Assembly: GCF_004078655.1 (NCBI RefSeq)
Contig: NZ_RZNC01000001.1
Coordinates: 868,001-932,000, forward strand
Length of the DNA stretch: 64,000 nt
Reading direction: 5' to 3'
DNA from: Labedella populi
GTDB lineage: Bacteria; Actinomycetota; Actinomycetes; Actinomycetales; Microbacteriaceae
Shown here: in pieces, positions 56,241 to 64,000 of the stretch
Numbering within the stretch: position 1 is the stretch's first letter
Layout: every line of letters begins with the position of its first letter
The notes under the pieces: generated by a model
What the model was told of the DNA's origin: nothing
Seen by the model: the letters and a program-made list of their open reading frames with translations, nothing else
The model's database searches: none
Made by a program: the position numbers and the translations under genes

Positions 56241-56273
56241 CGGCCCTCCCTCCCCCCCCCACCCCTCTCCCCA

Positions 56274-56327
56274 CCCTGAACACTTCCTATGTGCTCGAAA
56301 ATACGTGCACATAGGAAGTGTTCAGGG
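56274..56327. terminator. perfect 21-bp palindrome between convergent pckG and ABC exporter genes
   Basis: Arms 56274-56294 and 56307-56327 (right arm GCACATAGGAAGTGTTCAGG plus G) are exact complements with a 12-base loop TCGAAAATACGT. They share the GTGC-N12-GCAC core, the CGAAAAT loop and the TTCAGGGGGG end with the element at 28036. The right end touches the stop of the ABC transporter gene. Confidence 0.85.
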
Positions 56328-56330
56328 GGG

Positions 56331-58316
56331 TTAGACGAGGAGTTGGTGCTTGGCGAGCTCGCGATAGAGCGGAGTGGACTCGACGAGCTCCGAGTGCGTG
56401 CCCGCTCCGACGACGCGGCCGTCCTCGAGCACCACGATGCGGTCGCTGTCGACGACCGTCGAGAGCCGATGGGCGATGACGATGAGCGTGCGCCCCTCCG
56501 CGACGGCATCGATCGCGAGTCGCATCTTCTGCTCGTTGACGCCGTCGAGGCTGGACGTCGACTCGTCGAGCAGCAGGATCGGGGGAGCCGCGACGAGGGC
56601 GCGGGCGATCGCCAGTCGCTGTCGCTCACCGCCCGAGAGCATGATCCCGTCCTCGCCGACGGGCGCGTCGAGGCCGGCGGGATCCCGGTCGAGGACGTCG
56701 CCCAGGTTGACGGCGTGCAGCACATCGATGCACTGCTCGTCGGTCGCCGTCGGGTTGCCGAGCAGGAGGTTCTCGCGGATCGTGCCCGCGAGCACGGGAG
56801 CGTCCTGCTCGACATAGCCGATCCGCGCACGCAGTTCCTCCCGTGGAAGCGAGCGGACGTCGACGCCGTCGATGCGGACCACTCCGGACGCGGGGTCGTA
56901 GAACCGCTCGATGAGTCCGAGGACGGTCGACTTGCCCGCGCCGCTCGGCCCGACGAGGGCGGTGCGGGTTCCGGGAGCTGCGCGGAAGCTGACCCCACGG
57001 AGAACGGGGTCACCCGGGGCGCGACGGCTCCGGCCCGCCTCGTCGTCGGCGGTGTCGGTTGCGGCAGCCGTGTAGGCCGTGTCGACGGCCGCCACGCTCC
57101 GGTCGCCCGTCGGAGTCGGTGCGGCCGTCCCCTCCCGCTTCTCGGTGTCGACGGCCGGTCGTGCGTAGGCGAAGACGACGTCCTCGAACTCGATCGCGGC
57201 CTGCGCCGACGCCGGGGTCTTCGGGGCCGCCGCCGATCGCGCGATGTCGGCGTCGTAAGCGTCCTCGGCGGGGAGTCCGATGATCTCCTGGATCCGGCCG
57301 AGCGCACCGAGAGCCTGGTTCGTCGCGGTGATCGCGCCGAAGGCCTGGCCGAGCGGCATGATCATCATGAACAGGAAGAGGATGAACGCGACGAGGTTCG
57401 CGATGGTGATGGCGTCCGACGCGACGCGGAACCCGCCGACGCCGAGCACGACGAGGAACGATGCCTGCATCGCGATGCCCGCTACGGGGACGACGAGGGC
57501 GGAGATCTTCGCGACCTGCACCCCCATCCGCCAGGCGCCCGTCGCGTTCTCGTCGATCGCCCGCACCTCGCGCTCCGTGGCCCCGGCCGCGCGGATCGTC
57601 CGCACGGCGCTGATGGCGCGCTCGACCGAGGCGGCGAGATCCCCCACCTTCTTCTGCGCGCGCGCGCTCGCGACGCGGATACGGGCAGCGAGGAGCGTGA
57701 CCGTCACGACGGATACGGCGATCACGAGGACCGTGAGTCCGAGGAGCACGGGGTCGATGATGAACATCGCGATGAGCGCCCCGACGAAGGTCACCGCTCC
57801 CCCCACGGCTTCGACGAGGCCCTGGGTCAGGACCGCGCGGAGCAGTGTTGTGTCGCTGCCGACGCGGGAGACGAGATCGCCGGTGCGCCGCGCGTCGAAC
57901 TCGGACACGGGCAGGTGCAGCATGCTCCGCACGAGGCGTCGGCGCGACGAGAGCACGACGCCTTCACCAGTGCGCTGGAGGAGGTAGTGCTGGTAGCCGC
58001 TGATGAGCCCGCTCACGACGACGAGCGCGATGAGCCCCCACACGAGCGTGCCGAGCGGGTCTCCCGCCTCGACGATCGAGATGACCTGGCTCACGAGCAG
58101 CGGCTGGGCGAGCGACGCGGCCGCGCCGAGGATGCTCAGCCCGATGATGAACCAGAGGACCCGGCTGTGCTCGAAGAGGTAGGGGAGGAGTTCGCCGAAT
58201 CGGGCGCGGGGGCCCTCGTCGATCGTAGGAGTGCCCCGGCCGAGCCGACTGCGTCCCGTCCGTCTCGGTCGGTCCTCCGTCGTCGTCGCGGCGGCGGAGG
58301 GGGTGGAGCCGGTCAT
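56331..58316 (-). CDS. ABC exporter, fused permease and ATPase (multidrug type)
   Basis: 661 residues from ATG 58316 (AGGA eight bases upstream). Six membrane helices lie between ~50 and 325. The ATPase has Walker A GPSGAGKST (456-464), signature LSGGERQR, Walker B ILLLDESTSSLD and the switch IAHRLSTV. A ~45-residue Ala/Thr/Asp-rich insertion (~388-435) lies between the first strand of the ATPase (FEDVVFAYARP) and the rest. Homodimeric or heterodimeric half-transporters of this type export drugs or lipids. The 71-residue HTH gene lies directly upstream (58 bases) with a two-operator promoter, so expression is probably repressed until induced. Confidence 0.92.
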   Translation of the reverse strand: MTGSTPSAAATTTEDRPRRTGRSRLGRGTPTIDEGPRARFGELLPYLFEHSRVLWFIIGLSILGAAASLAQPLLVSQVISIVEAGDPLGTLVWGLIALVVVSGLISGYQHYLLQRTGEGVVLSSRRRLVRSMLHLPVSEFDARRTGDLVSRVGSDTTLLRAVLTQGLVEAVGGAVTFVGALIAMFIIDPVLLGLTVLVIAVSVVTVTLLAARIRVASARAQKKVGDLAASVERAISAVRTIRAAGATEREVRAIDENATGAWRMGVQVAKISALVVPVAGIAMQASFLVVLGVGGFRVASDAITIANLVAFILFLFMMIMPLGQAFGAITATNQALGALGRIQEIIGLPAEDAYDADIARSAAAPKTPASAQAAIEFEDVVFAYARPAVDTEKREGTAAPTPTGDRSVAAVDTAYTAAATDTADDEAGRSRRAPGDPVLRGVSFRAAPGTRTALVGPSGAGKSTVLGLIERFYDPASGVVRIDGVDVRSLPREELRARIGYVEQDAPVLAGTIRENLLLGNPTATDEQCIDVLHAVNLGDVLDRDPAGLDAPVGEDGIMLSGGERQRLAIARALVAAPPILLLDESTSSLDGVNEQKMRLAIDAVAEGRTLIVIAHRLSTVVDSDRIVVLEDGRVVGAGTHSELVESTPLYRELAKHQLLV

Positions 58317-58374
58317 GCGTGTCGTCCTGTCGGGAGTGCCACAAGGGCGGGGGATCGGGTGGAGAGTGCCGGGG

Positions 58375-58590
58375 TCACGATCGACCGTACTTCTTGTGCA
58401 CGGCCTGGCGGCTCACGCCGAGACACATCGCGACGAGTTGCCAGCTTGCTCCGGTGTTGCGGGCCCGCCGGATGGCGACGGCCTCGACGCGGTCGAGCTC
58501 GCGGCGGAGCGCGGCGATCGCACGCAGCGACTTGAGCGGATCGTTCGATCCCGCGTCGGCCGCGAGGGTGTGGATGGTCGTCGAATCCAT
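58375..58590 (-). CDS. small HTH protein, likely repressor of the ABC exporter operon
   Basis: 71 residues from ATG 58590, chosen because GGGAGGAG lies just upstream; GTG 58596 is too close to that site. The C-terminal half reads ARNTGASWQLVAMCLGVSRQAVHKKYGRS, a helix-turn-helix of the sigma/AsnC-like kind used in small actinobacterial regulators. A helical N-terminus (SNDPLKSLRAIAALRRELDRVEAVAI) may dimerise. There is no effector domain. The promoter region contains two near-identical 16-bp palindromes overlapping the -35 box and the transcription start, as expected for autorepression. The target protein family is not named here. Confidence 0.8.
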   Translation of the reverse strand: MDSTTIHTLAADAGSNDPLKSLRAIAALRRELDRVEAVAIRRARNTGASWQLVAMCLGVSRQAVHKKYGRS

Positions 58591-58610
58591 GGCCACTCCT
58601 CCCGTCGCGC

Positions 58611-58626
58611 GTCAACTGGAGTTGAC
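58611..58626. promoter_or_regulatory. operator candidate 1 (at transcription start)
   Basis: GTCAACTGGAGTTGAC, a perfect 7-2-7 palindrome. It covers about +1 to +16 of the predicted transcript and ends 20 bases upstream of ATG 58590. Confidence 0.7.
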
Positions 58627-58632
58627 ACATCG

Positions 58633-58661
58633 ACAGTACGTCCCGCTCGACGGCATGTCAA
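58633..58661 (-). promoter_or_regulatory. promoter of the HTH-ABC exporter operon
   Basis: On the minus strand TTGACA (58656-58661), exactly 17 bases, then TACTGT (58633-58638). This is the best sigma-70-type promoter in the window. Confidence 0.75.
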
Positions 58662-58672
58662 CTCACGTTGAC
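58657..58672. promoter_or_regulatory. operator candidate 2 (over the -35 box)
   Basis: GTCAACTCACGTTGAC differs from operator 1 by three central bases. It contains the -35 hexamer and overlaps the last codons of nagA. Centre-to-centre distance to operator 1 is 46 bases. Confidence 0.7.
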
Positions 58673-59856
58673 GCTCCATCGCCTGGTGCTCCGACGAAGC
58701 CGGGCGCGCGATGAATCGTGCGGCCGCCCGCGATCGTGGCGACCACGCGCAGATCGGGGTCGAGGAGGACCAGGTCGGCGTCCGCGTCCACGCGGATCCT
58801 ACCCTTTTGCGATGCGCCGATCGATGCGGCCGGGGTCGTGGAGAGCGAGCGCAATGCGTCCGGCAGGGGGACACGGGCGCGTGAGACGAGGAAGCGGAGC
58901 GCGTCGTCGAGCGGCGTGACGCTCCCTGCGAGCATGCCCTCGTGCGTGCGCGACGCCCCCTCGGAGATCACGACGTCGGTGCCCTCCCATCGGCGGTGGG
59001 GTCCGTCCGGGAGGCCCGTCCCGTCGGACCCGTCGCTCACGACGACGATCCTGTCGGGGCCGACCTCGCGATAGAGGGCGGCGACGACCTCGGGCGGGAC
59101 GTGGTGTCCGTCGGCGATGATCTCCACGCGGACACCCGGGTCGGCGAGGAGGGCGGAGACGAGCGAGTCCCCTCGACGTTCGGGCATGGCGTTGAAGAGG
59201 TGGGTCGCTCGCGAGGCGCCGGCAGCGATGGCGGCGCGTGCGGTGGCGCCATCGGCGTCGCTGTGGCCGATCGACACGCTCACGCCGGCCGAGCGGAGTG
59301 TCCGCACCGCCTCGAGCGCGTGTGGGGCCTCCGGCGCGAGGGTGACGATCAAGAGGGCGTCCCCGAGTGCTGCCACGAGACGCCCGATCTCGGCGAGGTC
59401 GGGGTCTCGCACGGCGTCTGCCCGATGGGCCCCTCGGCTGCGCGGGCTGAGGAACGGGCCTTCGAGGTGGACGCCGAGGACGTCGAGCCCGTGGGCCCGC
59501 CGGCCGAGGAAGCTGGGGAACCGGCCGACCGACTCTTCGAAGGCCGGCCGAGGGAGGCTCGCGGTCGCCGCGGTGACGGACGTCACACCGTGCCGCACGA
59601 GGAACGCGCCGATCGCGTCCGCTGCGTCGGGGGAGCCCTCCATGAAGTTGCGACCGAGGGCGCCGTGCACGTGCGTGTCGACGAAGCCGGGCACGACGAG
59701 GAGACCGTCGGCGTCCGTGTCCACCGCGTCGAGACCGGATCGCGCCGGTTGCTCGATGCCCGCGATCCGTCCGCCGTCGATGACGACGTCCCGCTCCCTG
59801 ATTCGCCCGTCCGGAAGCAGGACGCGCCCCCGGGAGATGCGGTGTCCCACGTTCAT
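58663..59856 (-). CDS. nagA: N-acetylglucosamine-6-phosphate deacetylase
   Basis: Removes acetate from GlcNAc-6-phosphate. 397 residues from ATG 59856, overlapping the ROK gene stop (ATGA). Amidohydrolase motifs: VVPGFVDTHVHGALG with H62 and H64, GVHLEGPFLSP (metal Glu), SIGHSDADG, ATHLFNAMPE, and VSDGSDGTGL (catalytic Asp). No glucosamine-6-phosphate deaminase (nagB) gene lies in the window. The acetate released links to the acetate genes elsewhere in the window. Confidence 0.93.
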   Translation of the reverse strand: MNVGHRISRGRVLLPDGRIRERDVVIDGGRIAGIEQPARSGLDAVDTDADGLLVVPGFVDTHVHGALGRNFMEGSPDAADAIGAFLVRHGVTSVTAATASLPRPAFEESVGRFPSFLGRRAHGLDVLGVHLEGPFLSPRSRGAHRADAVRDPDLAEIGRLVAALGDALLIVTLAPEAPHALEAVRTLRSAGVSVSIGHSDADGATARAAIAAGASRATHLFNAMPERRGDSLVSALLADPGVRVEIIADGHHVPPEVVAALYREVGPDRIVVVSDGSDGTGLPDGPHRRWEGTDVVISEGASRTHEGMLAGSVTPLDDALRFLVSRARVPLPDALRSLSTTPAASIGASQKGRIRVDADADLVLLDPDLRVVATIAGGRTIHRAPGFVGAPGDGAST

Positions 59857-61064
59857 GCGATGGCGCCCTCAGCCGCATCGGCGGGCGACCAGATCGCAGG
59901 ACGCGACAGGATGCGCCGGTAGGCGCCGCCGAGGAGGATCGACGAGGCGTGGTCGCGCGCGAGGAACGCCGCGCCCTGCACGGTCGCGGCGGTCCCCTTG
60001 CGGGAGGTGCGCACCTCCGTCCGGGGGATGCGCGAGCGGAACTCCTCGACGACGAGCGCCACGAACTCGGGATTGCGCGAGAGGCCGCCGCCGATCACCA
60101 GGACCGACGGGTCGAGCACGGTCGCGACCGCCGTGGCGACCCGCGCGATCGCGGTCGCGTGCCGACGCATGACACTCGAAGCGACCGGGTCCCCCGTGGC
60201 CGCGAGGGCGAAGACCTGTTCGCTCGACGCCGGCGGCTCTCCTTCAGGCCACTCTGATCGCACGGTGGCGAGCAGTCCCCGAGAGCCGTAGGCGTGCTCG
60301 ATCGCATTGCGAGGAGAATCCACGGCGGCGTCCCAGGCGAGGGGGATCTGCGCGAGCTCGCCGCTGGCTCCGCTGCTTCCGCGGATGAGCGCGCCGTCGG
60401 CGAAGAAGCCGAGACCGATCCCGACTCCGATCTGGAGGTAGCCGCCATCGTCGACGCCCCGCAGGTCCCCGTCCTCGTGCTCGGCGACCGCGGCGCAGTT
60501 CACGTTGTTCTCGACCACCACCGGCACGGTGGAGGGGAGCCCCGACGCCCGCACGAGGGCCGAGACCATCACCGCCGTCGTACCGTCGTCGGAGGGGCTG
60601 AAGCTCTTCGGAACGACCTGGTTCACGCCCACGCCGACGGAGACGGGGTGACCCCGTCTCCGCTCGGCGGCCAGCACGGAGGCGACGAGCGCCCCGGCCG
60701 CCAGAGCGGCGGACAGCGGGTCGCCCGTCTCGACCGCCCGGTCGAGCCGAGCCAGCACGGTCCCGTCGAGGTGCTGCGCGAGCACGCTCACCTGCGTCGA
60801 GCCGATGTCGACGCCGACGACCCATCCGGCCGTGTCGTCGAGCCCGTAGACGAGCGTCGCGCGACCACGCGGACCCTGCTCCCGGCGCAACTCGCGAACG
60901 AATCCCCGCGCCTCGAGATCGCCGAGCACGGTCGTCACCGTGGGGAGGCTGACACCGAGCACGGCGGCGATCGACTTCCGCGTCGCCTCGCCGTTCTCCA
61001 GCAGGATCGCGAGGACGCCGGCGGCGATCCCGTTCTTTGCCGCAGGCGGTTGGGTTGCTGGCAT
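59853..61064 (-). CDS. ROK-family transcriptional repressor of amino-sugar genes
   Basis: 403 residues from ATG 61064 (AGGAGGGACGACC upstream). The N-terminal winged HTH reads GVLAILLENGEATRKSIAAVLGVSLPTVTTVLGDLEARG. The ROK sugar-kinase-like domain has VVGVDIGSTQVSVLAQ, ENNVNCAAVAEH and GVGIGLGFFADG. Unlike typical members, the zinc motif (His, then CxCGxxGC) is absent: the matching stretch reads ELAQIPLAWDAAVDSPRNAIEHAYGSRG. It is co-transcribed with nagA and divergent from the SIS-kinase-isomerase genes. The AT-rich palindromes at 61150-61190 are likely its operators. Confidence 0.88.
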   Translation of the reverse strand: MPATQPPAAKNGIAAGVLAILLENGEATRKSIAAVLGVSLPTVTTVLGDLEARGFVRELRREQGPRGRATLVYGLDDTAGWVVGVDIGSTQVSVLAQHLDGTVLARLDRAVETGDPLSAALAAGALVASVLAAERRRGHPVSVGVGVNQVVPKSFSPSDDGTTAVMVSALVRASGLPSTVPVVVENNVNCAAVAEHEDGDLRGVDDGGYLQIGVGIGLGFFADGALIRGSSGASGELAQIPLAWDAAVDSPRNAIEHAYGSRGLLATVRSEWPEGEPPASSEQVFALAATGDPVASSVMRRHATAIARVATAVATVLDPSVLVIGGGLSRNPEFVALVVEEFRSRIPRTEVRTSRKGTAATVQGAAFLARDHASSILLGGAYRRILSRPAIWSPADAAEGAIA

Positions 61065-61149
61065 GGTCGTCCCTCCTCGTTCGGTTCCGGGCCTCCACCG
61101 ATCATCGTGCATCGCACCATGCCGCACACGGACTTCGGGAAAAAGCTTG

Positions 61150-61190
61150 ACTTAATTATTAAAGTCGGCAAGTTTAATAAAAGCTTGCCA
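61150..61190. promoter_or_regulatory. AT-rich operator candidates of the ROK repressor
   Basis: GACTTAATTATTAAAGTC (61150-61167) is an 18-bp near-palindrome. GGCAAG-N11-CTTGCC (61168-61190) is a second one with TTTAATAA in its middle. TATTAAA and TTTAATA form an inverted pair across both. This is the most A/T-rich spot in the window and lies in the 154-base gap between divergent operons. Confidence 0.65.
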
Positions 61191-61218
61191 CAGACACCAG
61201 ACGAGGAGCGAATCGCAC

Positions 61219-62259
61219 GTGACGGAGAGCACCCCATACGACCCGCCGAGGGAATGGATTCCGGCTGCGGCATCGTTCGCCGCCCAGCCCGAGGCACTCC
61301 GCTCGATGATCCGCTCGGTGCCCGAGCAGCTCGCGAACCTCCCCGCACGACCCGATCGCCTCCTGATCGCCGCGATCGGGGCCAGCCACGCGGCGGCGGC
61401 CTCACCCCTCCACGTGCTCCGGGCCGACGGGATCGATGTGACGCGGCACCTCCCGGGCGAACTCGCCGCAGGCACCGGGACGGCCGACCTGTTGCTGGCC
61501 ATCTCGCAGAGCGGACGCAGCGCCGAGGTCGTGGACCTCGCCGCGCGGTCGACGGCACCGTCTCTCGTTGCCCTCACCAATTACGCCCGCTCGCCGCTCG
61601 CCGCTCATGCATCACTCGACGTCACCCTCGGCGACCACTCCGACAGTTCCGTCTCGTTCCTCTCGTTCACGGGCACGATCATGGCCCTGGCGATGATGGC
61701 GGACCGGTGGGCCGGGCGCTCGGACGAGGCACGATGGGCCGCCGTCGTCGACGCGGCCGAGGAGTCGGCCGCCGTCGCGGAGCCGGTGCTGGCCGGGATG
61801 ATCGACGAGATCGTCTCCCGGCGATCCGTCGACTTCGTCGCGCCCTCCGCCGCGCTGTCCGCCGCCGAGGAGGCCGCCCTGATGCTGAGGGAGGGGCCGA
61901 GGATCCCGGCGACCGCCATGGAGACGCGGCTCTACCTGCACGGGCCGATGGACGTGGCGGGCGACACCGCGCACGTCGTCGTCGGCGGTGCGCGAGAGGC
62001 GATCCTCGTCGATCAGCTCGGCGAGCGGTCGAGCACCCTGCTGTTCGTCACCGGCCGCAGCGGCCCGCGCCCCACGACCGATCACGCGCGGGTCATCGAA
62101 CTCCCCGTCGACCTCTCCGACGGCCCCGGCTTCTCGATCGTGGCATCTGTCGTCACCCAGCGCCTCGCACTGCTGGCCTCCGACGCCCTCGGCATCGACA
62201 TCGACGAGCCCGCGTTCACGAGACTCGACACCAAGACCGCCCTTCCGGACGCACGATGA
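61219..62259 (+). CDS. SIS-domain sugar isomerase/deaminase-like protein
   Basis: 346 residues from GTG 61219. Two SIS phosphosugar-binding domains: the first with IAAIGASHAAAASPLHVL and LAISQSGRSAEVVDLA, the second with ALSAAEEAALMLREGPRIPATAMETRLYLHGPMD. This layout is shared by GlmS-type isomerase halves, AgaS-like deaminases and FrlB-like proteins. In this cluster a glucosamine-6-phosphate deaminase-like role would fill the place of the missing nagB. That assignment is inferred from context. Confidence 0.85.
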   Translation: MTESTPYDPPREWIPAAASFAAQPEALRSMIRSVPEQLANLPARPDRLLIAAIGASHAAAASPLHVLRADGIDVTRHLPGELAAGTGTADLLLAISQSGRSAEVVDLAARSTAPSLVALTNYARSPLAAHASLDVTLGDHSDSSVSFLSFTGTIMALAMMADRWAGRSDEARWAAVVDAAEESAAVAEPVLAGMIDEIVSRRSVDFVAPSAALSAAEEAALMLREGPRIPATAMETRLYLHGPMDVAGDTAHVVVGGAREAILVDQLGERSSTLLFVTGRSGPRPTTDHARVIELPVDLSDGPGFSIVASVVTQRLALLASDALGIDIDEPAFTRLDTKTALPDAR

Positions 62260-63179
62260 GTGGCGGGGTCATCGCGGGACTCGACGTGGGAGGGACGAAG
62301 GCGCACCTGCTCGCCGTCGGTGCGCACGACGGCGACACCGTGGTGGACCGCGTCGTCTCGAACCGGGGATGGACGGGACTGGGGGACCTCGAGCGCCGCG
62401 ACGTCCTCGCTCGCATGGCCCTCGAGCACTTCGCCGGCCTCGAGGTGACCGCGATGGTCGCCGGTGTGCACGGGAGCGACAGCCCCGAGCAGCAGCGCAT
62501 CCTGACCTCCGGTCTGGCGGGCGGCTTCCTCGTCGCGGAGGTCGTCAACGACTCGGAGCTCATCCTCCCCGCCGGCGGTCGTTCGACGGGCACCGGTGTC
62601 GTCGCGGGAACCGGGTCGTCGGCGACCTCGCGGACGGCGGACGGGTCGAGCTTCACGGTCGGAGGGTGGGGATGGGCGCTCGGTGATGACGGCGGCGCCG
62701 TCGCCATCGTCCGCGACGCCGCGCGCTCCGTCCTCGAGGCGGCCGACGCGCTCGACACCGACCTGCTCGTGCCCGCTCTGCTGAACGCCCTCGACGTGGG
62801 CCACCCCCATGACCTCGGTCACCTGCTCGCCTCCACGGAACCGACCGACTGGGCCGTCACGGCGAGGGCCGTCTTCGAGGCCGCCGAGCAGGGGTCGCCG
62901 AGAGCGGTCGCCGTCATCGAGGCCAACGCCGCTGCGCTCGCGGACCTCCTTGGCGTCATCCGGCGTCGGGGCGGTGACATCTCGATCGTCGTCGCGGGAG
63001 GGGGCGTCATGACGGGACAACCGTCGTTCTACGCGGCCTTCCGTCGAGCCGTCGAGGAGCGGCACGGGGACGACGCGCAGGTCGCCCTGCTCTCCGCCCC
63101 ACCCGTCGTCGGCGCCGTGGCTCTGGCCCGTGACCTCGTCGACACCCCCACCCGTCCGGATATCGGGAGGACCCCATGA
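62256..63179 (+). CDS. BadF/BadG-type N-acetylglucosamine kinase-like protein
   Basis: 307 residues, ATG 62256 overlapping the SIS stop (ATGA). Actin-like ATPase fold: phosphate-1 GLDVGGTKAHLLAV (8-21), phosphate-2 GVVAGTGSSATSRT, then FTVGGWGWALGDDGGAVAI, the signature of eukaryotic-like GlcNAc kinases. The adenosine region is ISIVVAGGGVMTGQP. It likely phosphorylates an imported free amino sugar (GlcNAc or an analogue), which NagA could then deacetylate. Confidence 0.88.
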   Translation: MSGGVIAGLDVGGTKAHLLAVGAHDGDTVVDRVVSNRGWTGLGDLERRDVLARMALEHFAGLEVTAMVAGVHGSDSPEQQRILTSGLAGGFLVAEVVNDSELILPAGGRSTGTGVVAGTGSSATSRTADGSSFTVGGWGWALGDDGGAVAIVRDAARSVLEAADALDTDLLVPALLNALDVGHPHDLGHLLASTEPTDWAVTARAVFEAAEQGSPRAVAVIEANAAALADLLGVIRRRGGDISIVVAGGGVMTGQPSFYAAFRRAVEERHGDDAQVALLSAPPVVGAVALARDLVDTPTRPDIGRTP

Positions 63180-64000
63180 CCATCCGCCGCGCGAACGCCC
63201 CGGTCACCTGGGGGGTGTGGGGTCCGCACAGTCTGCCCGCCGGCCGGGAGCCGGCCGACGTCCTGCGCGCCGTCGCCGACGCCGGCTACGACGGCATCGA
63301 GCTCGGAGCCCTCGGGTTCTTCGGGCACGACGAGGAGGTGGCCGACACTCTCGGCTCCGTCGGTCTCGTGAGCGCGGGAGCCTACGTTCCGCTCCGCGTC
63401 TTCGAGGGGGAGGAGGCGCTCGCAGCGGACCTCGCCGCGCTGCAGGACGTGGCGCGCGTGCTCGTCCTCTCAGGAGCGACCGGTCCGCTCATCCTCGCCG
63501 AGGAGACAGTCCCCTCCATCAAGAGGCACGTCGCGCGTGGCGGCCGGCACCCGGAGCTCGACCTCGACGACGACCAGTGGAGGGAACTCGTCCGGATCGT
63601 CCGACACGCCGTCGCCCTCACCGAGGACGCCGGGCTGACGGCCAGTTACCACCCCCACACGGGCACCCATGTCGAGCAGCCCGGCGAGGTGGATCGGCTC
63701 CTCGAGTCGACGGACGTCGGCCTCACCCTCGACACGGGCCACGCGCTCGCCGGAGGCGACGATCCCGTCAATCTGGCGCGACGCTGGGCCGGTCGACTCA
63801 ACCACGTGCACATCAAGGACATCGTCGTGGCGCCCGTGCACCGCGCCAGCCGCGACGGCACCGAGTTCGGCATCGCGGACGTCTCCGTGCCGCTCGGTGA
63901 GGGCGACGCGGACCTCGTGCCGTTCCTCGACACGCTCCGCACGCAGCACTACGCGGGCTGGATCGTCGTGGAGCAGGACCGACGCCCGGACGGCGGTCAC
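63176..64000 (+). CDS. sugar phosphate isomerase/epimerase (xylose isomerase-like TIM barrel), 3' end outside the window
   Basis: ATG 63176 overlaps the kinase stop (ATGA). The frame stays open for 275 codons to the last base. The AP endonuclease 2/IolE-type TIM barrel shows VADAGYDGIELG (~32-43), VGLVSAGAYVPLR, ASYHPHTGTHVEQP (metal His), VGLTLDTGHALAGGDDP and NHVHIKDIVV, ending near the catalytic Glu (GWIVVEQDRRPDG). The family is usually ~280-300 residues, so little is missing. Its sugar is unknown; the context suggests an amino-sugar derivative. Confidence 0.87.
   Translation, partial: MTIRRANAPVTWGVWGPHSLPAGREPADVLRAVADAGYDGIELGALGFFGHDEEVADTLGSVGLVSAGAYVPLRVFEGEEALAADLAALQDVARVLVLSGATGPLILAEETVPSIKRHVARGGRHPELDLDDDQWRELVRIVRHAVALTEDAGLTASYHPHTGTHVEQPGEVDRLLESTDVGLTLDTGHALAGGDDPVNLARRWAGRLNHVHIKDIVVAPVHRASRDGTEFGIADVSVPLGEGDADLVPFLDTLRTQHYAGWIVVEQDRRPDGGH

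Noticed and set aside
54251-57307. A 1018-codon minus-strand frame crossing pckG and the ABC exporter
   Set aside because: It runs antisense through pckG and through a palindromic terminator, with low-complexity Arg/Ser/Pro composition. The overlapping genes are well supported.

Overview
The window is 64 kb of GC-rich actinobacterial chromosome, most likely from the Microbacteriaceae or a close relative. The family name is inference. The support is the SRP RNA-dnaX-recR-lysC-asd order, a RamB-type regulator beside GTP-dependent PEP carboxykinase, malate:quinone oxidoreductase, a ponA2/metallophosphoesterase pair, and the 6C RNA plus DUF4244 pilin locus between acs and topA. That last arrangement is also found in mycobacteria. 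Nothing looks like a prophage, plasmid or CRISPR locus. Both edges cut genes: menC on the left and a sugar-phosphate isomerase on the right.

Layout. 0-8.5 kb: menC end, a frameshifted GNAT pseudogene, a membrane protein, and a 1504-residue cell-wall subtilase with its likely regulator. 8.3-18 kb: tRNA-Ser, SRP RNA, pta-ackA, dnaX-recR and lysC-asd (lysC has an internal start). 18-25.7 kb: an envelope or exopolysaccharide locus holding a histidine kinase, a degenerate GGDEF membrane protein, a lipoprotein, a processive GT2 synthase, a response regulator and a GH6 glucanase. 25.9-33.5 kb: mqo, tdk, two VanZ proteins, tRNA-Pro, a metallophosphoesterase, ponA2, a DUF4177 protein and RidA. 33.5-45.7 kb: acs, 6C RNA, a tad-like pilus operon, topA-tmk-holB and a secreted peptidase. 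45.8-52.6 kb: tRNA-Thr, AraC/VOC, DUF72, galM with an oxidoreductase, a PBP4-type carboxypeptidase, a Nudix protein and nicotinamidase. 52.7-64 kb: a ramB-like gene divergent from pckG, an HTH-regulated ABC exporter, and an amino-sugar catabolic cluster (nagA and a ROK repressor, divergent from SIS, kinase and isomerase genes).

Functional links. pta-ackA, acs, pckG, mqo and the RamB-like regulator form an acetate and gluconeogenic carbon set. PonA2, the PBP4-type enzyme, the subtilase and the GT2/GH6 locus serve the cell envelope. The amino-sugar cluster would feed peptidoglycan or chitin-derived sugars into central metabolism.

Two sequence-level themes recur. First, a TAnnnT -10 box sits 6-8 bases before the start codon of many genes, which predicts widespread leaderless transcription. 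Second, gene ends at convergent junctions carry large palindromes, including a three-member family with GTGC-N12-GCAC geometry, a tandem REP-like pair and a 186-bp inverted-repeat element. The only stretch above 300 bases without a protein gene or pseudogene is 35518-35959; it holds the 6C RNA.
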